A DNA stretch of 64,000 nucleotides from contig JAKOMP010000008.1 of NCBI GenBank assembly GCA_022241785.1, forward strand, positions 1 to 64,000, in the 5' to 3' direction. The DNA is from Cyanocohniella sp. LLY. GTDB taxonomy: Bacteria > Cyanobacteriota > Cyanobacteriia > Cyanobacteriales > Nostocaceae. The position numbers and the translations under genes were made by a program. The notes under the pieces are model-generated. The model made no database searches and was not told the DNA's origin. It saw nothing but the letters and a program-made list of their open reading frames with translations. This document shows positions 24,601-32,674 of the stretch, piece by piece; the stretch's first letter is position 1, and each line of letters begins with the position of its first letter.

Positions 24601-24726
24601 GAATCAGCTCATAAGTTGAGTGAGCAAAAAGAAGCAAATTCTTATTTGGTGTCACCCACTAGTAATAAAGAAATGATCACTCAACTAAGTGACACGACAC
24701 CAACAACCCCCCAAACGGTTATTTAA
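21691..24726 (+). CDS. CyRepA1-like plasmid replication protein (DUF3854/TOPRIM-like plus helicase)
   Basis: A 1011-aa protein with a GTG start. Residues about 60-300 form the DUF3854 region (GGWWCNGIDPL, KFLKYEHPPKE, VPVTIVEGVKKAAALLSAGY, then KGVDDFIV), a primase/TOPRIM-like module. A superfamily 2 helicase follows, with Walker A KAPKGTGKTE near 335, DEAD-type IIIDECDQVF near 421 and motif VI-like ASPSLETGVSIDI near 595. The C-terminal third is charged. This architecture matches CyRepA1, the replication initiator of Synechocystis plasmids such as pSYSA. It is probably the initiator of this replicon. The 3' end is duplicated in tandem just downstream. Confidence 0.82.
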   Translation: MLQINTIDIQGSIFEAQHLQEWLNSGIDQEIFALNAKSLSGTVPYEFLIYSPNISRRNDGRLRDGDLRRYSHLEYGGWWCNGIDPLNDYKLMIWGCFKPNQPRRDQKKIHKFLKYEHPPKEQTRAFFLQITKQHWAKISDRCSIPITKEDLQHPGGFWHWVWLHNVPVTIVEGVKKAAALLSAGYAAIALPGVNAGYRTPQDEYSIAIGKPFLIPDLKHFATVDRQMNICFDQDSKPETVQRVKTAINRMGRLLMAEGCEVKVIELPPGGEKGVDDFIVAEGREAFHALYNTAEVLQMWEIKLFTILTYPPAIALNQRFLGQILVPEGEKLIVLKAPKGTGKTEWLAGEVAKAHDQGRRVLIVTHRIQLGEALCNRFGVNYVTEIYGSETGDLLGYGVCIDSLHSESQAKFNPNDWSNDVIIIDECDQVFWHLLNSKTEIAKRRVAVLNNLKQLVQNVLSSQHGKIYLSSADVSDTDVKYILSLAGEYRVNPFVIVNNYRPDSGKCYNYSGNDPRKLVAAMDKALATGGHHILCCSAQKAKSRWGTKTLEERFRRKFPNLRILRIDSESVADPTHPAYGCIGHLNEILTQYDLVIASPSLETGVSIDIVGYFSTVWGIFQGVQPTNSVRQMLARLRETADRHIWVRKRGFGRIGNGMTAIGALLRSQHSATRANIALLSAADNEDYSYIDQNFQPESLQTWGKRACVINADMKCYRDAVLKGLLADGYKILDAADIDDDEGKKILESVKAVSLSVYTNECEETAAVEIPTDTELKKIKEKRAKTRTERQQERKADLAHRYGIEVTADLIQKDDDGWYPQLRMQYYLTLGREFLTKRDAKRAKAQAEAGNGAIWKPDFNQQQLMPAVMLIEELKILELLTPGVKLRGSHPELLALKAIAVQHRYTIQNYLRITISDKQTPIAIAQKLLGCMGLSLTYVGRLGSRKNREQVYEFISPDDQRDLIFHQWLERDESAHKLSEQKEANSYLVSPTSNKEMITQLSDTTPTTPQTVI

Positions 24727-24838
24727 GGGGAGCAATGTTCCCATTTGGTGTCACCTACTAGTAATAAAGAAATGATCACTCAACTAAGTGACACGACACC
24801 AACAATCCCCCAAACGGTTATTTAAGGGGAGTAACGCT
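24644..24838 (+). repeat. Tandem 99-bp duplication covering the end of the replication gene
   Basis: Copy 1 starts at 24644 (last codons and stop of the gene) and copy 2 at 24743, period 99 bp, with only a few mismatches. Each copy contains TTGGTGTCACC and the near-inverted GTGACACGACACCAA, ending in GGTTATTTAAGGGGAG. Copy 2 is outside the gene. The internal dyad makes it a possible hairpin terminator or protein-binding repeat. Confidence 0.8.
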
Positions 24839-24963
24839 TCAATTAAAAATTCAAAAAAGGTCAGTGGATGATCCCCATTCATTTTGCCAATGGTTGTAAA
24901 TTGCTTGCTTGTGATTGGTTAGTTGTAGCATTTAACTAGCTTATGAGCGAGAAAATAGGTAGC

Positions 24964-25203
24964 TTAAGCAAAGAAAACGTGATTGCAAAAGGTACACTGC
25001 AACTGAAGCTTTTGTAGTTCATTATTCCTAAAAAGCTTCAGTTTATTGCAAGTACACTTAGGGCAATTGATAGAAGAGAGAGCATCGATTTCAATTTGAG
25101 CCTGAGTTTGTTGTGCGATCGGGGAAGGTTGGGAAAGTTGGGGAACCGATGCTTCTGTTCTCAGGCTACCAATTTTGGGGAAGACTGTGACTCCTCCTCC
25201 CAA
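24964..25203 (-). CDS. Small zinc-ribbon protein, 79 aa
   Basis: A 79-aa protein with a C-terminal zinc ribbon: C-x2-C (CPKC) and a second pair (CTFC) 26 residues later. The N-terminal half is Pro/Gln-rich and disordered. It overlaps the upstream 60-aa gene by 43 bp in another frame, suggesting coupling. It may be a transcription or replication accessory protein; function unknown. Confidence 0.6.
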   Translation of the reverse strand: MGGGVTVFPKIGSLRTEASVPQLSQPSPIAQQTQAQIEIDALSSINCPKCTCNKLKLFRNNELQKLQLQCTFCNHVFFA

Positions 25204-25343
25204 GCGTGGATTAATAATTCTCGATGAAAATCAGTGCCTTTATCTCTGAGCCATTTACGAACTTCTGTCGGGAGCTTAACGCAAACAGGTTTAGGGTCTA
25301 AACTATCTGGTTGACTAGCAAATTTTCCGTCTTCGCCTCTCAT
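25161..25343 (-). CDS. Small putative DNA-binding protein, 60 aa
   Basis: A 60-aa protein with PVCVKLPTEVRKWLRDKG, a short strand followed by a helix as in ribbon-helix-helix or plasmid copy-control proteins, then an acidic helix. First gene of a two-gene minus-strand operon. Four GTTTAC/GTAAAC boxes at 10-bp spacing lie 120-160 bp upstream and may be its operator. Family assignment is tentative. Confidence 0.55.
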   Translation of the reverse strand: MRGEDGKFASQPDSLDPKPVCVKLPTEVRKWLRDKGTDFHRELLIHAWEEESQSSPKLVA

Positions 25344-25946
25344 GGGAAATTACCAACGCGATGAAAGCAGTATGCAACAAAAAACCGCCGTATACAACGA
25401 TTAAATTATAGATAATATTCCTCTTAATCTTGATTAGATATAGAGAAAGCTTATTAAAACCAGGGTTTACCGTGGTTTACCGCCGTTTACCACCGTAAAC
25501 TACGGCTAAAGGTAGAGAAAATCAGCAAAAATTTTGATTAGGCATAAAAGTTTTAAATAATCAACTACTGAAAGTAAAGTCATTAACGTAAATTTATACG
25601 TAGAAATATCAAGTTCTATTTAATTGGTATTGCTTTCTTTTGCAGATTTAGTTTAGAGTCATGCTACAAAGCATTCACTAACTGTTTGGAGAGTAATTAT
25701 AAATTTGAGATAACCACCTAAAGCAGGGAAACCCTCTACCTGTGGTCGTTTCTCAAATAAATGTTTGGGCTTTCAGACACATATTATCATGTTTTCCCAC
25801 TTTCCCTTTTCAAAAGGGGACAAATACGCTTTTTGCTGGCTATCAGCAGAAAAACGCGTGCAAATTCTCAATCAGTTGTTTGGTTAATTTACCAATTTCT
25901 AGATGAGAAAGTCTAGTCAAGAAAAATTAGAAGTTCTGAGCATGAG
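25344..25946. promoter_or_regulatory. Regulatory region with phased GTTTAC boxes
   Basis: No gene in 603 bp. GTTTAC occurs at 25465, 25475 and 25485 and the inverted GTAAAC at 25495, exactly 10 bp apart, so all lie on one DNA face. This is an operator, iteron or centromere pattern. ACCACCT (25712-25718) and a G/C-complementary stretch to 25747 form a possible imperfect hairpin around GGGAAACCC. The rest is AT-rich without recognised elements. Confidence 0.55.
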
Positions 25947-26291
25947 ATGGAGGCACTACAAGTCAGAGAATTAACCAGACCAGAAGTTGCAGCAATGATG
26001 AAGCCAAAGGTTTCAGCAAGGCAACTCCAGGAATACTTGAATATTGCTCGTAAGTATGTACCAGAATTTAACAAATTTAACGATCCCAATACAGGACGTT
26101 TAAAAGGAATGGCCAAACTATACGAGTGTCATGTTCCAGTACTTCAAGAAATTCGCTCCCTAGCGAGGGAACATACCCTAGCAGATATAGAGAGTGTATT
26201 TCAACAAAGAGCGTCATCGAAGATAACAGGGGGAGCCGGGGGAGAGGAAAGTGCTGGGGGAGTAATACGAATGGCACGCTCGTTTAGCTGA
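25947..26291 (+). CDS. Possible small DNA-binding protein, 114 aa
   Basis: The N-terminus (VRELTRPEVAAMMKPKVSARQLQEYLN) has a helix-turn-helix look with a MerR-like spacing; the C-terminal 25 residues are Gly/Ser-rich and may be read into repeat sequence. Last gene before the secretion operon, so it could regulate transfer. No ribosome binding site is obvious and the family is not recognised. Confidence 0.5.
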   Translation: MEALQVRELTRPEVAAMMKPKVSARQLQEYLNIARKYVPEFNKFNDPNTGRLKGMAKLYECHVPVLQEIRSLAREHTLADIESVFQQRASSKITGGAGGEESAGGVIRMARSFS

Positions 26292-26679
26292 AAGGTAGAT
26301 AGCGTAAGGATTGCAGAGGGGCAGAGGGGAATTTCTAAATATTCGTTCTTCGTATGTCTAAAACTTCTTCTTTCTCCCCTGCTCCTTCAACGATTTTCCC
26401 TTTTCTTAGTGCCATTCGGAGTAATACCAATTCATCAAAATTCTGTAACAGATCCCAACCTAAAAACCCTTGTCAAATCAGACTGTCTTCATGAGCGAAT
26501 TTTGAATTTTGAATTGGTATAAACCCCAAACATAAACTAGTACAGCACGGCGTAAATAGGCATACCATTTGAAATCGTCAAACAGCCTGTTTGATAAGCT
26601 TTTTGATTTTTGACCCTTCGACTAAGCTCAGGGTAAACTTTTGACTTCCGCGCAGCGGTACTAGGGGCTTGAAAGAAAA
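26292..26679. other. Non-coding, repeat-rich region before the T4SS operon
   Basis: Contains a GCAGAGGGGCAGAGGGG low-complexity repeat (26312-26330), a TTTTGAATT dispersed repeat (about 26500-26520) and a TTCGACTAAGCTCAGGG repeat (about 26618). The promoter of the transfer operon should lie here, but no strong -35/-10 pair was identified. Confidence 0.4.
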
Positions 26680-27150
26680 ATGCCTTCAAAAAAAATGAAA
26701 AAAGGAGCTATTGTTTTGATTAACGAACGCTTACCACGAAAACCCAAATCTAATAGCCAGAAAGTTGCCAAAGTTATAGGCAAGTATGGACGTAAATATC
26801 AGCATCATATTTATGCTGTGGGTACAACTTTGATTATTGTTAGCCAAATAATGCCAGCACAAGCATTTGGCTTGTTCGACCCAACCCAACAAGCATTGAC
26901 ATGTATGTTCGGTACTACTGGTGCTTTGGGTAATGCTGCTATCAATGCATTACCTGGAGTCATAAATGCTGCAATAACGGTCATGCTATTTATTTATTTC
27001 GTAGCATCTGGCGTAAAAGTTGCAAATGCTCTAGGTGATGGGCAAGAAGTTACACAGATGGTGCAGCAACCAGTAGGAATTTTCTTTATAACTCTTGTGT
27101 TATTCATTGCCCAAAATATTCTGTTTGCTGGTATTACTGCGGCTTGTTAA
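26680..27150 (+). CDS. VirB2/TrbC-like pilin
   Basis: A 156-aa pilin precursor. A long basic N-terminus is followed by a hydrophobic signal segment (about 44-60) and a signal-peptidase-like site IMPAQA at about 62. The mature part has two hydrophobic helices (about 90-112 and 128-152) separated by a short polar loop (DGQEVTQMVQQP), as VirB2/TrbC pilins have. First gene of the transfer operon. A strong hairpin follows it, which may set its expression apart from the downstream genes. Confidence 0.75.
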   Translation: MPSKKMKKGAIVLINERLPRKPKSNSQKVAKVIGKYGRKYQHHIYAVGTTLIIVSQIMPAQAFGLFDPTQQALTCMFGTTGALGNAAINALPGVINAAITVMLFIYFVASGVKVANALGDGQEVTQMVQQPVGIFFITLVLFIAQNILFAGITAAC

Positions 27151-27163
27151 GTTATTCCCATCC

Positions 27164-27192
27164 AAGGATTAATGTTCATAACATTAATCCTT
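27164..27192 (+). repeat. Perfect 13-bp hairpin after the pilin gene
   Basis: AAGGATTAATGTT (27164-27176) and its exact complement (27180-27192) with a 3-nt loop CAT. No T-run follows, so it is more likely an mRNA-stabilising or processing stem, or an attenuator, than a classic terminator. It lies 14 nt after the pilin stop codon. Confidence 0.75.
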
Positions 27193-27239
27193 GACTATCT
27201 TGTCAATTCCCATCCACAAAGGGATGTGGTTTCCCGGTG

Positions 27240-27578
27240 ATGCTTATGAAAGATAAACAATCAATCAAACCAGTCAATCAATCTCTGGGTAAAAGTGCAT
27301 CAATTGGCATCTTTACAGGATTTCAATTTGCTGTTTCTCTTGTGTCATTTGGAGTAGGTTTTTTCATTGCTTTTTTCTTTCGCTTAGGGATGATATGGAG
27401 CATATTAATTGGTCTTTGGTTTAGTGCGACGACAATAACTTTGTCTGGAAAAAAACCTTATTTGTTTTGGTCAAAAATTTTCCCAGGGGTTCCCATGTGG
27501 ACGCGTGGTTATGTCCGATATTCTTCCCCTCAAGAGAAGAAAAAAGCCGGCTTGAAAAAACTTCCTAAATCATGGTGA
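27240..27578 (+). CDS. VirB3-like inner-membrane protein
   Basis: A 112-aa protein with two adjacent hydrophobic helices (about 27-48 and 50-68 from the chosen ATG) and a basic cytoplasmic tail. Position between pilin and VirB4 ATPase, size and two-helix topology match VirB3/TrbD. Start choices are GTG 27237, ATG 27240 or ATG 27246. It overlaps the VirB4 gene by 7 bp. Confidence 0.65.
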   Translation: MLMKDKQSIKPVNQSLGKSASIGIFTGFQFAVSLVSFGVGFFIAFFFRLGMIWSILIGLWFSATTITLSGKKPYLFWSKIFPGVPMWTRGYVRYSSPQEKKKAGLKKLPKSW

Positions 27579-30313
27579 AAACAACATCTAAGAACAAAAC
27601 TAAAAAACTCAGCCCTTTCGAGGATGTATTAGACTTGACAACGCTTGTAAGGCTAAGGAAGGGAGGATATACTATTGGTGCTTATTTACTGAGTAAAAAG
27701 CAAGTAGGCGATACTAATAATACTTTGCAATTGGTTTTCGGCTATGCTTGTACAGGCTTTAATCCTTTATTTAATTCAGACGAACAAGTAGAAGCGATTT
27801 CCCATGCTTTTGAGAATGGGTGCAAAGAAATACCACCCGGTGAAAAATTCACATTCCGGTGGAGTTCATTGTGTGATGAAGAGGAAGCTGTTGAACGTTT
27901 TCGCCATCGTTTAAACAATCCTGTCAATGATGAAAGCGAGTTTTTAGACTGGGGTCAACTAGCCCGAATTCAAGAGTTAACCAGAGAAAAACAACGGAAA
28001 AATATCACTCTCAATATTTATACTACTTTTACCATTAAACCAGGAGGAACAGAAGCAGGCGATTCAGTTGATAGAGCCATAGTTAAGCTATCCAATTTCT
28101 TACAGCGTAGATTTACACCCACGGGCGCAACTGAGTTAACAAGAAAAGCGATTATTCAAATTCTGGAAAAAGCCATAAAGGTTTCACTCAGACATCAACA
28201 AATATTGTCGGAAATGGGTTTATTTCCCTCTCCTAAATCCGAAAAGCAACTTTGGAGAGATTTAACTTACAATGTGGGAGGCAAATTAGTAAAACTCCCT
28301 CACACCCTGGTTTTTGATGAATCTGGTTTGAGAGAGGAATTTAACGAAACTGAACCAGAAGACTCACAACATATTGATCAGGCTCATGCAACCTCTGTAC
28401 TTTTGAACAATGGTATACCCTACGCAGATCGGCAGTGGGTATGTCTGCCGACTCCAAACAATGGTAAAAAGTATGTAGGGGTAATGACGCTAACCCAAAA
28501 GCCAGAAGCATTTGCTGACACAGCAAATCAAGTGCGTTTTTTGTGGAATATATTCGCCCGTGATACCATTCACGATATCGAGATAATTACAGAGATTAGC
28601 CCTGCGGATCAAAAGCTGACTAGGCTAACTCAGCAAATGATTACCAGGCGATCGCGCAATGCTGAGATCAATGCTAGCAAAAAAACCATTGACGTAGCAT
28701 CGCAGATTAACACTGAATGGTCTGTAAATGCCCAAAAGCAACTCTATACGGGTGATGTACCGGAAAATTTAGCTCTGATTGTCTTAATTTACCGCGACAC
28801 ACCAGAAAAAATTGACGATGCTTGCAGGCTGATTTCTGGCTACGTCAACCAACCAGCAGAACTAACCCGTGAAACTCAATACGCTTGGTTAATTTGGCTA
28901 GAAACGTTGTTACTAAAACAAAAACCACAACTAACCAGCCCTTACAACCGACGAGTAACATTTTTTGCTAGTGAAGTAATCGGCTTAACTGCTGCTGTAC
29001 AGAATGCTAAGGCCGACACGCAGGGGTTTGAATTGATTGCTGATGAGGGACACTCACCAGTCAAAATTGACTTGACCAAAACCAAAAATATGATGGTCAT
29101 TGGTACTACTGGAAGTGGGAAATCAGTTTTAGTCTCATCTATTATTGCTGAGTGTTTGGCTGTGGGTATGTCAATACTAATGATTGACTTGCCTAACGAT
29201 GATGGTTCAGGTACGTTTGGAGATTTCACACCGTACTACAAAGGATTTTACTTTGATATTTCCAAGCAATCGAACAACCTTGTACAACCTTTAGACTTGT
29301 CAAAAATCCCGTTAGAGCAAAGAGAAGATAGGGTAAAAGCGCATCGCAACGATGTCAACCTGATAGTCTTACAGTTGGTTTTGGGTTCACAGCAGTTTGA
29401 TGGCTTCCTCGCTCAAACAATCGAGTCATTGATTCCCTTGGGGACAAAAACTTTCTACGAAAATCCCGATATTCAACGACGATTTGAGTCGGCTAAAAAA
29501 CAGGGGCTGGGGTCTGCTGCTTGGGCAAACACTCCTACTTTAGTTGATATGGAGCAGTTTTTTGCCGCAGACTGCATTGATTTGGGTTATGAAGATGAAA
29601 ATGTTGATAGAGCATTGAATTATATTCGCTTGCGACTCCAGTATTGGAAATCTAGCTCCATAGGTGATGCCATTTGCAAACCTTCTACCTTTGAAACAGA
29701 CAGTCAACTAATCACATTTGCATTAACTAACTTGCAATCGGGTAAAGATGCTGAGGTATTCGGGATGTCTGCTTATATTGCAGCATCACGGCAATCATTA
29801 TCCTCGCCTAATAGTGTGTTCTTTATGGATGAGGCAAGTGTTTTGTTACGCTTTCCTGCTTTATCTCGGCTAGTAGGTCGTAAATGCGCTACTGCCCGTA
29901 AGTCAGGATGCCGCATTATTCTAGCGGCTCAAGATGTTATCTCTATCGCCAAGTCGGAGGCAGGAGAGCAAATATTACAGAATATGCCTTTACGGTTGAT
30001 TGGTCGCATTGTCCCAGGGGCTGCGAAAAGCTTTTCTGAATTACTCGGCATTCCCAGGGAAATTATTGACAAAAACGAGACTTTCACCCCAAACATCCAA
30101 CAGCTATATACATTGTGGCTGCTGGACTATAACAACAAATACATTAGGTGTCGCTATTACCCGTCTTATCCCCTCCTTGCCCTGGTCGCCAACAGCCGAG
30201 AAGAACAAGCCACACGAGATAAGTTTAAAAAAATTTACAGCGATAAATTTACATGGGTGGCAGAATTTTCTAAGCATTATGTTGAGTGCATTAGGCAAGG
30301 TAAACCACTATGA
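27572..30313 (+). CDS. VirB4/TraC-like T4SS ATPase
   Basis: A 913-aa hexameric ATPase that drives pilus assembly and substrate transfer. The N-terminal 480 residues form the membrane-interacting VirB4 domain. The motor domain has Walker A GTTGSGKS near 511, Walker B SVFFMDEASVLL near 750, and the downstream LAAQDVISI box near 790. Length and motifs are complete. Because no VirB11 gene is seen, this protein and the coupling protein may supply all ATPase power. Confidence 0.92.
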   Translation: MVKTTSKNKTKKLSPFEDVLDLTTLVRLRKGGYTIGAYLLSKKQVGDTNNTLQLVFGYACTGFNPLFNSDEQVEAISHAFENGCKEIPPGEKFTFRWSSLCDEEEAVERFRHRLNNPVNDESEFLDWGQLARIQELTREKQRKNITLNIYTTFTIKPGGTEAGDSVDRAIVKLSNFLQRRFTPTGATELTRKAIIQILEKAIKVSLRHQQILSEMGLFPSPKSEKQLWRDLTYNVGGKLVKLPHTLVFDESGLREEFNETEPEDSQHIDQAHATSVLLNNGIPYADRQWVCLPTPNNGKKYVGVMTLTQKPEAFADTANQVRFLWNIFARDTIHDIEIITEISPADQKLTRLTQQMITRRSRNAEINASKKTIDVASQINTEWSVNAQKQLYTGDVPENLALIVLIYRDTPEKIDDACRLISGYVNQPAELTRETQYAWLIWLETLLLKQKPQLTSPYNRRVTFFASEVIGLTAAVQNAKADTQGFELIADEGHSPVKIDLTKTKNMMVIGTTGSGKSVLVSSIIAECLAVGMSILMIDLPNDDGSGTFGDFTPYYKGFYFDISKQSNNLVQPLDLSKIPLEQREDRVKAHRNDVNLIVLQLVLGSQQFDGFLAQTIESLIPLGTKTFYENPDIQRRFESAKKQGLGSAAWANTPTLVDMEQFFAADCIDLGYEDENVDRALNYIRLRLQYWKSSSIGDAICKPSTFETDSQLITFALTNLQSGKDAEVFGMSAYIAASRQSLSSPNSVFFMDEASVLLRFPALSRLVGRKCATARKSGCRIILAAQDVISIAKSEAGEQILQNMPLRLIGRIVPGAAKSFSELLGIPREIIDKNETFTPNIQQLYTLWLLDYNNKYIRCRYYPSYPLLALVANSREEQATRDKFKKIYSDKFTWVAEFSKHYVECIRQGKPL

Positions 30314-30831
30314 AGAATTTATTACCCTTAGTAATTCAAAACAAAATCCTGTTAGCAATATTGGCAGGAGTTGTTTCAATAGGCAGCTTTCAAGTATGGC
30401 AATACAACCAGCAAAAACATGAAGAATTTATAGCTGGAAAAGAAAAAGAATGTAAATTCGATTTAGAAACAGGGGAAATTACTGTAAAACAAAGTCGTAA
30501 TCTGAGAAATTTAAAATACAATGACATAAAAAATTCAGAACTAGAACAGCCAGGAATTAATTCTGAATTTAAAGCGGGTGAATCTTACGTACTTATTAAC
30601 ACTAAATCTGGTTCTATAATTCCTGCAAATACATCTAATTACGATAGTCTCTTTTTTAGAACTCTAGCTACTTCTTATGATTATCCGCCACCACCATTAA
30701 TAGTAAGAGGTGTATCTATAGACCTCCAAAACAAACAGGCTTTAGTATCTTCTTACTGCTCATCTAAACCTTTTGTAATACCATTGGAAAATTTGTATGA
30801 AACTTTTCAAACAATCGATATTAGTTTCTAG
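30310..30831 (+). CDS. Membrane-anchored protein of unknown function in the T4SS operon
   Basis: A 173-aa protein with one N-terminal hydrophobic helix (about 8-26, NKILLAILAGVVSIGSF) and a soluble C-terminal domain, probably periplasmic. It overlaps the VirB4 gene by 4 bp and the next gene by 35 bp, so it is part of the operon. No family was recognised. Confidence 0.6.
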   Translation: MKNLLPLVIQNKILLAILAGVVSIGSFQVWQYNQQKHEEFIAGKEKECKFDLETGEITVKQSRNLRNLKYNDIKNSELEQPGINSEFKAGESYVLINTKSGSIIPANTSNYDSLFFRTLATSYDYPPPPLIVRGVSIDLQNKQALVSSYCSSKPFVIPLENLYETFQTIDISF

Positions 30832-31531
30832 CTTGGCATTTTATATAGCTTTAGTTACTTTACCTGCTAATGCTCAAACTAACGAACCATCTAAATCTTT
30901 TTTAACCCAATTTGAGCAAATGTATAACAGTTTGCAGGTGTACATAAATAGCTATAGAGATGAATTTAGTCAAGGTTGGGGTGAGTTAAATAATGAAATA
31001 AACAAAGCAATTCAATCCACTGTAGGAAATTTGGGAATACCAGACCCTTTAAATGCTGGTAAAAAGATTGAAGAAGTTTTTGCAAAGCAGTCAGGCGATT
31101 TATTAGAAATAGATCCCCGGACTCAAGCCGAAAATGCTGTAAGAGATTGGAATCAAAAGTATACCCGTGGTCAATCCCAATCGACTTTAGGCGTTGAAGG
31201 ACAAAAAGTACAAGCCCAAGAAGCGCAAATATCTAACGAAGCTGTAGCGACTTCTTCAAATAATGCTGAAGCGGCTCAAGAGGATATTGTGACTCAAGAT
31301 ATCCTCAAAAAAATTGCCATTCAAAATTTACAAGGCTCAATAATTACAAAATCTATACACGCTGAAGCACAAAAACAATCTCGTGCTTTGGCTGCTGCAA
31401 ACATCAATTTAACTGATATGTCCAGTCGTATGGATGAGCAGTCAAGAAAAGAGGAGGCTGAAGCGATGACAACAGCTAGAGAGATATTGAAATCGGCTGC
31501 TGCTTTAGATGCATTCTGGGAAAATCAATAA
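30797..31531 (+). CDS. VirB5/TrbJ-like periplasmic protein
   Basis: A 244-aa protein with a clear signal peptide (SILVSSLAFYIALVTLPANA, cleavage before QTNEP). The mature part is helical and Gln/Ala-rich with coiled-coil stretches, including an Arg/Glu-rich C-terminal helix, as VirB5/TrbJ pilus-tip proteins have. It is placed between VirB4 and VirB6, as expected for VirB5. Confidence 0.65.
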   Translation: MKLFKQSILVSSLAFYIALVTLPANAQTNEPSKSFLTQFEQMYNSLQVYINSYRDEFSQGWGELNNEINKAIQSTVGNLGIPDPLNAGKKIEEVFAKQSGDLLEIDPRTQAENAVRDWNQKYTRGQSQSTLGVEGQKVQAQEAQISNEAVATSSNNAEAAQEDIVTQDILKKIAIQNLQGSIITKSIHAEAQKQSRALAAANINLTDMSSRMDEQSRKEEAEAMTTAREILKSAAALDAFWENQ

Positions 31532-31615
31532 TTTGATTAAGTTCAGTAACTTAATTTATTTGTATTAAGTTACGTCACTAAAAACTTTTATTTTTTAACC
31601 AAGTGACTTAGCAAA

Positions 31616-32674
31616 ATGTTTATACCTCTTATTTTGGCTCAATCTAGCGGTCAACAACCTGGTCAAAATACAGGAGTAACAATTTCTGGTGAAATCATAG
31701 AAGCTGCCATGAATGGCTCAGATATGATTGTCAAATCTTTTGAACAAGACTGGCAAGATTTTGCGACTGGGCAAAGTCCTGTTTATATTGCCATTGTATC
31801 AATTTCAATGCTGATCGCTGTTGTTCTAGTAAGTTTTTGGTCTTTGGGTTGGTACTCTCAATTTAGTGAGGAAGGTTTCTCCTCTGGTGTTGTAAATGAG
31901 ATGGTGTTTCCGCTTTTAGTAATTTTGATGCTGTCTAATAATGGCACAATGTTAGCTGGCTCAACATTGGCTCTTAGAAATGTGACTGTTAACTTAAACA
32001 GCCAACTTTTATCTATTACTAGAAATGGAGTTACCTTAAAGGATGCAATTCGTATTACGAATCTAGACCAAGGTTTTGTAATCGCTACACAAGCTGCTCT
32101 TGCTAAGTGTGAAAAATTGGAAGAATCAAAAATCGATACTCAAGGAAATGAAATCAAACCACGTAATCAATGTATTGATAATACAATTCAGCAAGCTAAA
32201 ACAGAATCTCAAAAAATTAGACAAAAAAAAGGCTTAGGTTCAGGGACTGGAAGCTGGAATCCTTTGGATGTTGGTGGAGAATTAATTAATAACTTGGTAC
32301 AAGGGTTTGCTTTTCTCATTTTTAGTGGGTTATCAGCAGGGTTTCAATACATAGTCCAGTTATCATTCTTGCTAACAGCATATGTCGCTCCAATATTTCT
32401 CGTGCTTAGTTTACTGCCAGTAGGTGCAAAACCTATTTATGCTTGGATATCAGGATGGCTAGCATTAACATTAGTGCTAATTTCATATTCAATCATTGTT
32501 GGAATAGCTGCCAGTTCAATTGTTAATGCACCTGCTAATAATCCTTTGTTAACGCAATTAATACAAGCTATTTTTTCACCTTTGCTTGCTGTAGCAATAG
32601 GTACTGGTGCTGGAATGGCTGTATTTACAGCTTTTTCTAGTGGTGTTAAATTTTCTGTAGGGTTAAGAAGATAA
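31616..32674 (+). CDS. VirB6/TrbL-like polytopic membrane protein
   Basis: A 352-aa protein with at least five hydrophobic helices: about 60-82, 100-120, 235-258, 262-285 and 285-310, plus a Gly/Ala-rich C-terminal one. A central loop contains several Cys residues (AKCEKLEE, RNQCIDN). Topology and place match VirB6/TrbL, the inner-membrane channel component. The stop shares one base with the next start. Confidence 0.78.
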   Translation: MFIPLILAQSSGQQPGQNTGVTISGEIIEAAMNGSDMIVKSFEQDWQDFATGQSPVYIAIVSISMLIAVVLVSFWSLGWYSQFSEEGFSSGVVNEMVFPLLVILMLSNNGTMLAGSTLALRNVTVNLNSQLLSITRNGVTLKDAIRITNLDQGFVIATQAALAKCEKLEESKIDTQGNEIKPRNQCIDNTIQQAKTESQKIRQKKGLGSGTGSWNPLDVGGELINNLVQGFAFLIFSGLSAGFQYIVQLSFLLTAYVAPIFLVLSLLPVGAKPIYAWISGWLALTLVLISYSIIVGIAASSIVNAPANNPLLTQLIQAIFSPLLAVAIGTGAGMAVFTAFSSGVKFSVGLRR

